Shown here piece after piece: positions 5,607-11,936 of a stretch of 11,936 nucleotides of DNA. The notes beneath the pieces are model-generated. The model saw nothing but the letters and a program-made list of their open reading frames with translations, did no database searches and was not told the DNA's origin. Source of the DNA: an uncultured Clostridia bacterium (GTDB taxonomy: Bacteria; Bacillota; Clostridia; Oscillospirales; Acutalibacteraceae); contig CAMJHI010000041.1 of assembly GCA_946405475.1 (NCBI GenBank), forward strand, positions 1 through 11,936. Direction: 5' to 3'. Numbering within the stretch: the first letter of the stretch is position 1; each line of letters begins with the position of its first letter. Position numbers and translations under genes: made by a program.

Positions 5607-8150
5607 TCAGGAACGGATCAGAGCCTGATAGAGCCGCTCGCAGTGGTTGTCGCGGTAAGGGAAGAAGCTTTCGCCGCGTTTACTATAGGTTTCGTTTGGC
5701 TTCATGCCGTTTTTCAGCAGCGCCTCCAGTTCATCCAGCAGCGCGTCGGCGTTTTCCGTCAGCGGGCCGAAGCCGTCTTCCAGCGGGATATCCAGCCGCT
5801 TGTAGCTGTGGGTCATGCCGGAACGGAACAGCTCATAATCCGGCGCGAAATAGACGATGGGGCGGCCGAGATAGACGAAATTGAACACGATGGACGAAAA
5901 GTCGGTGATCATCAGCGCGTACTGCGACAGATCGGTCGAACCGGACACAAGGTGAACGCGGTCGCAGTCGGAGGAAATATACTGGTTGTAAGGCTCAAAG
6001 ATCGGGTGGTTCTTGAAGTCGAGCGTGTAATCGTACCGCTCAAGCAGCTCCGCCAGCCGCGGCGAACGGAGGAACGCCTGCGTCTGCTCATAAAACACCG
6101 ATTTGAGGAACACCGCGTCCGCCGTGTGACGTACGCCGTTTTTGTATTGCCCGATGAGGTTTTTGCGCCAGGAGGGCGAGAAAATGATCTTGCGCCCGGC
6201 CTCGCCCTTTTGAATGAGATCGAGGCTCGGCATGCCGGTGAGCAAAAGCTGTTCGGGCTTGTAGTTGTATTTTTGCGTCAGCTTTTCTTTTTCAAAGTCG
6301 GACGAGATGACCACCTTGTCCGCGCCGCAGACCTCGTAGGAATAAAGGTGCGACAGATCAGCGTGCATGACGCCGTGCTGCAGATAAACGATCTCGGGAC
6401 GGTGCAGGTCGGTGTAATAGCGCATGGGGCCGCGGCCGAAGGGCGTGTAGACGTCTTCTTCAATATAAGCCGTCATCAGCTTCTGCGCGTGGAAATAGAG
6501 CCGGTAATGCTTGCGGCTGCCCCATTCCACCGTGTATTTGAGTTCTTCGGGTGTGAACAGTTCGTGCTTGTTTTTGAGGGAATGCGTCACGTAATAGCGC
6601 CTGACGCCGTCTTTTTTGGCAAAGTCATGCTTGAACTGGGTGTAGCCGTTGTCGGTGAAGCCGTCGCGGTCGCTGTAAAGCCAGATGGTCCCGCCCAGCG
6701 GCAGGTAATTGAGCTGGCGGTTGAGGAACGCCCGCGGGTGCTTGAGCGCAAACCGGACGCACCACGCCAGCCGCGAAAGGAAGCGCAGCAGCGCCGGCAT
6801 TTTCTGCACCGCAAAGCCGTTGTCGCCGCTGATGCTCACCAGACAGCCGCCCAGCGACGCCTTGTTGCGCACGCCGTTGATGGCGCAGAACTGCGAATAG
6901 GTGAGCTTGCAGGTATAACGAAAACCCTCATATTCGCAGACCACCGTCACCCGCTGGTTCAGCTTCAATTCGACCGTTTCGCAAAACTCAAAATGCGGGT
7001 AGGCGATGCGGGAATCGAACCGCGGCGTGGCGTTGGAAAACGAAAGCGTGAGCTCCTTTACCTGATCGCCGCAGATCAGATAGGCGCGAAAGCCCTCCCG
7101 CTCGGCCAGATAGGTGTTCAGGCGGCCTTCGACTGTCAGACGGTTATCCTTCACGGTGATCTTGCGAATGACGGCGCGCGGCACCTCGTCATATTCGTAG
7201 GTTTCGTCGTTGGCGTGGTTGAGGTGGATGATAAAGCTCTTGCGCCCCTCGCTCAGATACGGACAGTCGCGGATGATGTCGTCATCCAGCCGGGCGAGCA
7301 GGGCGCCGATGCGCCGTTCCGCCTCGGCGAATTTGTCGGGCGGATAGTGATAGGGCATGAGCTTGTTGCCCCGCGTTTTCCATTCAAAATCGTTGAGGAA
7401 ATAGCCCTGAATGAAATCGGGCACGTAGATGGGGTATTCGGCAAACAGCTTTTCCCAGAAAGCGGTGATCAGTTCAAAAATATAGTAGCCGTGCAGGTGC
7501 CCCGCCGTGGAGCCGGGATGCTGATAATAGAAATAATCGCAGTCGGCCACGAAGCCGAGGGTCTGCTTTTGTTTGACGAGCTCGATGCAAAGGCGCATAT
7601 CCTCCTGCCACGAGCACGCATCAAAGGTGATGTTGTTTTCAAAGCGGTTCTTGATGCAGATGTTCATAGAGGAATGCGCGATGTAGACGTTTTCGCCCTC
7701 GTTGAGGTCATAGACCTTGGTCTGGTTGAGCGTGTCATAGCGCGGATGCAGCTTCATGGTGGTGCCGTCTTCATTCACGCGGGTCACGCGGCAGGTGACC
7801 AGATCGGTCTCGTCGGCATGCTCGTCGAAAAAGCGGACGTATTTTTCAAGGAGATTATCGGAAATGGCGTCATCCGAGTCGAGGAAGCTGATATACTGCC
7901 CCTGCGCGCGCTTGAGCGCATAGTTGCGGGCGGAGGACTGCCCCCGGTTTTCAAGGTGGAAGCACTTGAAAAACGGATACTTCTGCGCGTATTCGTCGAT
8001 GATCTGCCCCGAACGGTCGGTGGAACCGTCGTCGATGAGCAGCACCTCGAGGGTGGATTTGTCGATGGTCTGCCTGACCAGCGAATCCAGACACAGTGAC
8101 AGGTATTTTTCACTGTTATAGACCGGAATGATAACCGACATTTTCAGCAT
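5607..8150 (-). CDS. Bifunctional GT2 glycosyltransferase / CDP-glycerol glycerophosphotransferase
   Basis: An 847-residue cell-envelope polymer enzyme at the cytoplasmic membrane face. Residues 4-~230 are a GT-A family 2 glycosyltransferase: SVIIPVYN (5-12), IDDGSTD (39-45), NRGQSSARN (68-76) and the metal/nucleotide motif DSDD (91-94). Residues ~325-420 look like a beta-rich linker similar to the accessory domains of TarS-type enzymes. Residues ~480-820 match the TagF-like CDP-glycerol glycerophosphotransferase fold: YLQHGV (589-594), FSPSWR (657-662), KNHP (713-716) and TDFSSIVFN (749-757). It likely adds a sugar and glycerol-phosphate units to a teichoic-acid-like polymer; both donors are inferred. 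No signal peptide or membrane helix is seen. The first ATG at 8150 has no good ribosome binding site; ATG at 8141 (MSVIIP) is equally possible. No other wall-polymer gene lies in the window. Confidence 0.93.
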   Translation of the reverse strand: MLKMSVIIPVYNSEKYLSLCLDSLVRQTIDKSTLEVLLIDDGSTDRSGQIIDEYAQKYPFFKCFHLENRGQSSARNYALKRAQGQYISFLDSDDAISDNLLEKYVRFFDEHADETDLVTCRVTRVNEDGTTMKLHPRYDTLNQTKVYDLNEGENVYIAHSSMNICIKNRFENNITFDACSWQEDMRLCIELVKQKQTLGFVADCDYFYYQHPGSTAGHLHGYYIFELITAFWEKLFAEYPIYVPDFIQGYFLNDFEWKTRGNKLMPYHYPPDKFAEAERRIGALLARLDDDIIRDCPYLSEGRKSFIIHLNHANDETYEYDEVPRAVIRKITVKDNRLTVEGRLNTYLAEREGFRAYLICGDQVKELTLSFSNATPRFDSRIAYPHFEFCETVELKLNQRVTVVCEYEGFRYTCKLTYSQFCAINGVRNKASLGGCLVSISGDNGFAVQKMPALLRFLSRLAWCVRFALKHPRAFLNRQLNYLPLGGTIWLYSDRDGFTDNGYTQFKHDFAKKDGVRRYYVTHSLKNKHELFTPEELKYTVEWGSRKHYRLYFHAQKLMTAYIEEDVYTPFGRGPMRYYTDLHRPEIVYLQHGVMHADLSHLYSYEVCGADKVVISSDFEKEKLTQKYNYKPEQLLLTGMPSLDLIQKGEAGRKIIFSPSWRKNLIGQYKNGVRHTADAVFLKSVFYEQTQAFLRSPRLAELLERYDYTLDFKNHPIFEPYNQYISSDCDRVHLVSGSTDLSQYALMITDFSSIVFNFVYLGRPIVYFAPDYELFRSGMTHSYKRLDIPLEDGFGPLTENADALLDELEALLKNGMKPNETYSKRGESFFPYRDNHCERLYQALIRS

Positions 8151-8172
8151 AACGGTCGTCCAGCGATACGCG

Positions 8173-8197
8173 GCGCAAAAGCCCGGGCTTTTCGCGC
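8173..8197 (-). terminator. Hairpin between the GH78 fusion and the glycosyltransferase genes
   Basis: AAAAGCCCGGGCTTTT (8177-8192) is a perfect palindrome, extended by GCGC/GCGC (8173-8176 with 8194-8197) around one bulged base. It lies 33 bases after the upstream stop and 23 before the downstream ATG. There is no T-run beyond the stem itself, so it may be a weak terminator, an RNA-stability or processing signal, or a protein-binding palindrome. Confidence 0.5.
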
Positions 8198-8229
8198 GGT
8201 ATCTTTCCTTTCTTGTAGGATGGCGGTGA

Positions 8230-10566
8230 TTACAGGTAGCGGATGATGGAACGCACCACGGCGCCGAACATGGGGTGGGAATGCGAATTGCCGCCGTCCC
8301 AATCCTCCCACAGCGTGGTCGCGCCGTGCTCTTTCATATAGGCGAACGTGCCGACGCCGCCGCGCGAGGTGAGCAGGCGTTTGGCCAGAGCGGTCTCGCC
8401 TTTTTCGCACAGCACGCGGATGAGGATCTCCGTGCCGAAAATACCGGTGTCGAACCGGCCCAGCGCCTCATACTTGTTGAGCAGATTGCTCCACGTGCGC
8501 CCGTCGCCCAGCCCCAGATCGACCGCAAAGGCGTCCGCGCCCTGAACGCCGCCGGCAAACGAACCGGTGGCGGGGTCGAAGAAAGCGGCTGTGACGGCGT
8601 TGAGCGCCGTTTGCTCCCGCGCGGTCAAATCCGCCGCGAGCGCTTCATCGCCGAGCATCTGCGCGATCTGACGGCAGATGCGAACGGCCTTGACGTAAAA
8701 ATACGTGTTGACGAACGGCTCGGGGAGAATGATTTTTTCGGGGGTGCACCAATCGCCCAGACACCAGCCGCCCTTTTCGGAACGGACGACCAGGTGATTT
8801 TCGCTGTGCGTTTCCATGTACGTCAAATATTTTAACATATTTGGGTAGTACTGTTCAAGTACGGATTTATCCTGATAATGCAAATAGTATTCCCACGGCA
8901 CAAAAACGATGGCGCCGCCCCAGCCGCCGGGACCGCCGCCCCCGCCGTAAAACGGCGCGGTATGCTCGACGTGGCCGCCGAAAATATCCTGACTGTCGGC
9001 AATGTCGCGCATCCACTTCTGATAAAGCTCCTTCGCGTCGAAGCAGTCCATGACCGTGCCGCAGGTGAGCTGCCCGTCGCCCGTGTAGCCCAAGCGCTCA
9101 CGGTGCGGGCAATCAGACGGGACGCAGTTGTGGATGTTGTTGCGCTGGGTGCGCAGATAGGTCTGCACGATCCATTCCAGCATTTCATCGTCGGAATGAT
9201 ACGTGCAAAGGCACGGGACGTCGGTGTGCACCACGGCAAATTCCGTAACGTGCGCGCGCCCCTGCACCTCAAAATAGCGGCAGGCGTGCCACGTGAACAG
9301 CGGATAGAACACATGATCCCGCTGCTCCTCATCAAAGACGAACTCGTCGCGCTGCATGCGGAATTCGCCGCCGGCGCTGTGGAAATCGAGCGAACCGTCG
9401 GCGTTGAGCTCTTCGGCAAAGCGCACAAAGGCGCGCTCGTCACGGCGGCAGCCGTCGTTGAACACCAATTTGGGATAGCCCGCCACGTTTTCGCCCAGAT
9501 CGTAGATCGCCGTGTCGCCGAAGCGATAGATCACCTGCGGCGCGATCGTGCGGATCTCGCGGTCGGGCGGGCAGGTCTGCTTCGTCAGGATCGAAAGCGG
9601 CTCGGGCAGAACGGAAACCGCCTGCCAATCGGCGGAATCGATGAGCCTTGCGTCGTGCGTTTCGCCGAAATAGATGTTGGTGCGGGTCACGAACGAGGAG
9701 CGGTAACGCACGTTCGCGTCGCTCACGGCGACCGTTTCGCCGCCGGAAAGCAGCTTGTAGCAGAGCTTGAGTTCGCCGTAGGGGCGCATGCCCTCGTTGC
9801 GGCTTTCATGCTGGCCGTACCAGCCGTTGCCGACGTGGAAGGTGAGCGTGTTTTCGCCCGGATGAACCAGCGCGGTGATATCGTATTCCAGATAGTAAAT
9901 GCGGTGGATGAGCGTGTCGGGCACCGGCATATTGATTTTGGTCAGGTCGCGCTTTTCGTAATTTGACCACGCAGGCGTTAGCAGCTCGTCGCTGACCGGC
10001 ACGCCGTTGACGGTGAGGTGCGTATAGCCGAGCCCGCACCACAGCAGCTTCACGCTGTCGGTCGCTTCGAGCGTGACCGTGCTTTCGGCGATCACCGCCT
10101 CTTTGGCGTTGGGGAACCCGACCCACGCGCAGCCGTCGAACACGAGGCTTCTGACCATGGGCACGTGCGGCAGGTTTTCATCCATGAATTCCTGTCCGCT
10201 CACGGCAAAGCCGCACTGCTCATAAAACCCGACGGCGTGCGTTTGCGCCGAAACGCGCAGCTCCCGGGCGCCGAGGGCTTTGGCTTTTTCGATCAGGGCG
10301 GTAACGACCGCCTTGCCGAGTCCCCTGTCCCGCTGCGGTTTGGCAACCGCGATGCGGCCGAGATGCCACACGCCGGATTCTTCTTCAACAAGGCGTCCGG
10401 TGGCAAGCAGCGCGCCGTTTTCCCGAAGGAAGAAATGCCACGCCGCTGCTTCCAACGCGTCGCTTTCTTTTTCGCGCGGGTAGTGCTGCTCGTCGCAGAA
10501 CACCGCAAGGCGCAGCGGAAGCGCCTGCTGAAAACCCTCTTCGCCATATAACCATGTGTGATCCAT
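8230..10566 (-). CDS. GNAT acetyltransferase fused to GH78 alpha-L-rhamnosidase-like enzyme
   Basis: One open frame of 778 residues joins two normally separate enzymes. Residues 1-~142 are a GNAT N-acetyltransferase of the ElaA/YjcF kind, with acetyl-CoA loop QRDRGLGK (78-85) and the closing FYEQCGF (114-120). From ~150 the protein follows family 78 glycoside hydrolases: an N-terminal beta domain (GLGYTHLTVNG, 178-188), a central rhamnosidase segment (YDLGENVAGYPKL, 355-367) and an (alpha/alpha)6 barrel with DCPHRERLGYTGD (485-497; probable acid E490) and TTLWEDWDGGNSHSHPMFG (750-768; probable base E754). It stops right after the barrel, so the usual ~100-residue C-terminal beta domain is absent. 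No signal peptide: cytosolic, acting on short imported glycosides if active. ATG at 10566 follows GGGTGA; GTG at 10575 is an alternative. The gap to the alanyl-tRNA editing gene is 12 bases. Confidence 0.9.
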   Translation of the reverse strand: MDHTWLYGEEGFQQALPLRLAVFCDEQHYPREKESDALEAAAWHFFLRENGALLATGRLVEEESGVWHLGRIAVAKPQRDRGLGKAVVTALIEKAKALGARELRVSAQTHAVGFYEQCGFAVSGQEFMDENLPHVPMVRSLVFDGCAWVGFPNAKEAVIAESTVTLEATDSVKLLWCGLGYTHLTVNGVPVSDELLTPAWSNYEKRDLTKINMPVPDTLIHRIYYLEYDITALVHPGENTLTFHVGNGWYGQHESRNEGMRPYGELKLCYKLLSGGETVAVSDANVRYRSSFVTRTNIYFGETHDARLIDSADWQAVSVLPEPLSILTKQTCPPDREIRTIAPQVIYRFGDTAIYDLGENVAGYPKLVFNDGCRRDERAFVRFAEELNADGSLDFHSAGGEFRMQRDEFVFDEEQRDHVFYPLFTWHACRYFEVQGRAHVTEFAVVHTDVPCLCTYHSDDEMLEWIVQTYLRTQRNNIHNCVPSDCPHRERLGYTGDGQLTCGTVMDCFDAKELYQKWMRDIADSQDIFGGHVEHTAPFYGGGGGPGGWGGAIVFVPWEYYLHYQDKSVLEQYYPNMLKYLTYMETHSENHLVVRSEKGGWCLGDWCTPEKIILPEPFVNTYFYVKAVRICRQIAQMLGDEALAADLTAREQTALNAVTAAFFDPATGSFAGGVQGADAFAVDLGLGDGRTWSNLLNKYEALGRFDTGIFGTEILIRVLCEKGETALAKRLLTSRGGVGTFAYMKEHGATTLWEDWDGGNSHSHPMFGAVVRSIIRYL

Positions 10567-10578
10567 ATTTTTCACCCG

Positions 10579-11727
10579 TTATTTCATCAGGAATTCTTCG
10601 ATTTGGTTTCTGTCAGCCGGCACGCTGCCCTGGATCATGTTGGGCTTGCCGCCGCCCCGGCCGCCGAGCGCGGCATGGAAGGCTTTGGCAAAGGCCGACA
10701 GATCCACGGTTTTGCTGCCCATGCAGTAGCGGTAGCCGGCTTCAGCCGGTGTGAACGCGGCAAACAGCCCGCCGGTTCGGGAAACGCCCTCGTTCACGGC
10801 AAAGCGCAGCGCATCCGCCGAAAGCCCCTCGCCGAACACCGCGGCATTGCCGTCGGTTTGTTCAACGGCTTCCACCATGGCCGCAGCCCGCAGGCGCTGT
10901 TCCTGCGCCAGAGCCAGCCGCAGCGAAGCTGCCTCCTCCTGCAATTTGCGAACCAGCGCGGGAATATCCGCTTCTTTCGCGCAGAGCATGGCGATGAGTT
11001 CGCTCGTCTGCGCGCCTTTGGCGGCGTAATCCGCCAGCGCGTCGCCGCCGCTTTTGACCGTCAGGCGCACGCCGCCCTTATAATTCATAAAAGAAAGCAC
11101 CTTGATCAGCCCGATCTCCCCCGTGCGGCGCACGTGGGGCGCGCAGCAGGCGCAGACGTCGATGCCCTCGATGATGACAAGGCGCACGTTTTCGGTCAGG
11201 TCGAGCTTGCTGCGGTATTCGATCGTTTTCAGTGCGGCCGCCTCGGGCTTTTCGCAGCGAATGGCGGCGTTGGCGTAAACGGCTTCGTTCGCCTTTTGTT
11301 CAAGGCTTGCGATCTGTCCGGCAGTCAGCGGGCGGTCAAAATCGACGGTGACAAAATCGTCGCTCATGTGAAAGCCGACGTTTTCACAGCCGAACAGGGT
11401 GTGCGCCAGGCCGCTGAGCACATGCTCGCCGCTGTGCTGCTGCATGCGGCGAAAGCGCAGCACCTCGTTCAATTCGCCGTGCACGGTCTCGCCCACGGGA
11501 ACGGGCTGCGCGACCACGTGGTAAATGAGCCCGTCTTTTTCAAACAACCGGATGACCGCTTCGCCGTTGAGCTCACCCTCGTCCGGGTCCTGCCCGCCCC
11601 CGCCCGGGAAAAACGCCGTTTGATCCAGCGCAAGGGCGTAACCGGTTTCGACCCCGACGCAGTCGACCACGACAGCGTCGAACGAAAAAATGTGCCCGTC
11701 CGTTTCATAAATGCGATTTGTTTTCAT
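10579..11727 (-). CDS. AlaX-like alanyl-tRNA editing protein with DHHA1 domain
   Basis: Free-standing editing hydrolase, 382 residues, related to the editing and C-terminal parts of alanyl-tRNA synthetase. The family removes serine or glycine wrongly attached to tRNA-Ala. The N-terminal barrel (1-~85) contains the substrate-loop sequence AFFPGGGGQ (38-46). The editing domain carries the zinc ligands HSGEH (98-102) and CCAPH (194-198: C194 and H198). A helical, coiled-coil-like stretch (~240-290) links to a DHHA1-type end with LGGRGGGKPNMIQG (354-367). This is the long AlaX-L form. Start at 11727 has GAGGT about 8 bases upstream. A terminator lies 28 bases upstream with no room for an ordinary promoter in between, so expression may depend on read-through. 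The GNAT-GH78 gene follows closely on the same strand. Confidence 0.95.
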   Translation of the reverse strand: MKTNRIYETDGHIFSFDAVVVDCVGVETGYALALDQTAFFPGGGGQDPDEGELNGEAVIRLFEKDGLIYHVVAQPVPVGETVHGELNEVLRFRRMQQHSGEHVLSGLAHTLFGCENVGFHMSDDFVTVDFDRPLTAGQIASLEQKANEAVYANAAIRCEKPEAAALKTIEYRSKLDLTENVRLVIIEGIDVCACCAPHVRRTGEIGLIKVLSFMNYKGGVRLTVKSGGDALADYAAKGAQTSELIAMLCAKEADIPALVRKLQEEAASLRLALAQEQRLRAAAMVEAVEQTDGNAAVFGEGLSADALRFAVNEGVSRTGGLFAAFTPAEAGYRYCMGSKTVDLSAFAKAFHAALGGRGGGKPNMIQGSVPADRNQIEEFLMK

Positions 11728-11754
11728 AAGATAACCTCAAAAAGCTTTGCTAAC

Positions 11755-11784
11755 AAAAAAGCCACCTCACACAAGTGAAGTGGC
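11755..11784 (-). terminator. Intrinsic terminator upstream of the alanyl-tRNA editing gene
   Basis: GCCACCTCAC (11761-11770) pairs with GTGAAGTGGC (11775-11784) around an ACAA loop, a 10-bp stem with one G-U pair on the minus strand. Six T residues (11760-11755) follow directly. It ends the leftward gene whose stop is at 11801-11803, and may act as an attenuator for the gene below. Confidence 0.88.
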
Positions 11785-11800
11785 CGAATCAGCGCAAAAA

Positions 11801-11936
11801 TCAGACAATGTAACCCTCTTCTTCACCGATAAAGATTTCGTCGGTGTTGTTGAAGCCAAAGCCGTTAAAGGGATCATCAAAACCGTCAGACTCCGTAACA
11901 ATGTCTATATTCAGTTGAAACTCAACAATATCAAGC
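11801..11936 (-). CDS. C-terminal end of an unidentified acidic protein (partial)
   Basis: The last 44 codons of a leftward frame entering from the right edge and ending in TGA at 11803-11801; 15 bases later an intrinsic terminator begins, which supports it being a real gene end. The visible tail is strongly acidic and aromatic-rich, with FDDPFNGFGFNNTDE followed by IFIGEEEGYIV at the C-terminus, and has almost no basic residues. Base composition is visibly lower in GC than the rest of the window, with many A/T third positions. I do not recognise the family and no function can be offered. Confidence 0.5.
   Translation of the reverse strand, partial: LDIVEFQLNIDIVTESDGFDDPFNGFGFNNTDEIFIGEEEGYIV

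Noticed and set aside
5604..8099. An 831-codon open frame on the plus strand opposite the glycosyltransferase gene
   Set aside because: Its translation is low-complexity Val/Ala/Arg/Glu/His-rich with no domain motifs, and it mirrors a gene with clear GT2 and TagF motifs. High-GC third positions keep the antisense frame open. It has no independent ribosome binding site.
8144..8410. Frameshifted C-terminal GH78 domain after the stop at 8230
   Set aside because: The 88-codon frame spanning the stop is rich in Arg/His and antisense-like in composition, and shows no beta-domain motifs of GH78. The short C-terminus is not explained by a simple frameshift that I can see.
11728..11800. T-box leader controlling the alanyl-tRNA editing gene
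   Set aside because: The region is too short and contains only the upstream gene's terminator. No specifier-loop or T-box bulge sequence was recognised.

Overview
The window is GC-rich chromosomal DNA from a Gram-positive, low-GC-lineage (Firmicutes/Clostridia) bacterium, most likely an Oscillospiraceae/Ruminococcaceae-type gut anaerobe. This is inferred from the obg-mrnC pair (Mini-RNase III is typical of Firmicutes), a YitT-family membrane protein, a DUF1015 protein, a teichoic-acid-type CDP-glycerol glycerophosphotransferase and strong AAGGAGG-like ribosome binding sites. The genus cannot be fixed from sequence reading alone. No rRNA, tRNA, CRISPR array, transposase or phage gene was seen.

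Left region (1-3938), housekeeping: a partial phoH runs leftwards off the edge. It is divergent from a rightward DUF1015-obg-mrnC unit, and readable promoters for both directions lie in the 236-base gap. DUF1015 and obg are tightly spaced, with the obg Shine-Dalgarno overlapping the DUF1015 stop codon. Obg (ribosome-assembly GTPase) and Mini-III (23S rRNA end maturation) together form a ribosome-biogenesis pair.

Middle (3939-5110): the gap before the YitT-family gene is filled by an unusual array of tiny palindromes with variable stems, separated by a constant TGAATTG linker. It carries a perfect extended -10 element (TGCTATAAT) pointing at the YitT gene. A strong bidirectional terminator closes this gene against the convergent gene on its right.

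Right region (5110-11936), all on the minus strand, read from right to left: the end of an AT-richer acidic ORF, a terminator, an AlaX-like alanyl-tRNA editing protein, a fusion of a GNAT acetyltransferase with a GH78 alpha-L-rhamnosidase-like enzyme, a two-domain cell-wall polymer enzyme (GT2 glycosyltransferase plus TagF-like glycerophosphotransferase), and a small helical protein. The small protein's ribosome binding site sits inside a long hairpin. Linkage of the first two genes is tight (12 bases or fewer). The last two may be co-transcribed or separately controlled through hairpins at 8173-8197 and 5550-5595.

No complete new defence or biosynthetic system is evident. The points most worth a second look are the micro-hairpin array with its embedded promoter, the GNAT-GH78 fusion lacking the usual GH78 C-terminal domain, and the hairpin that hides the ribosome binding site of the small helical protein.
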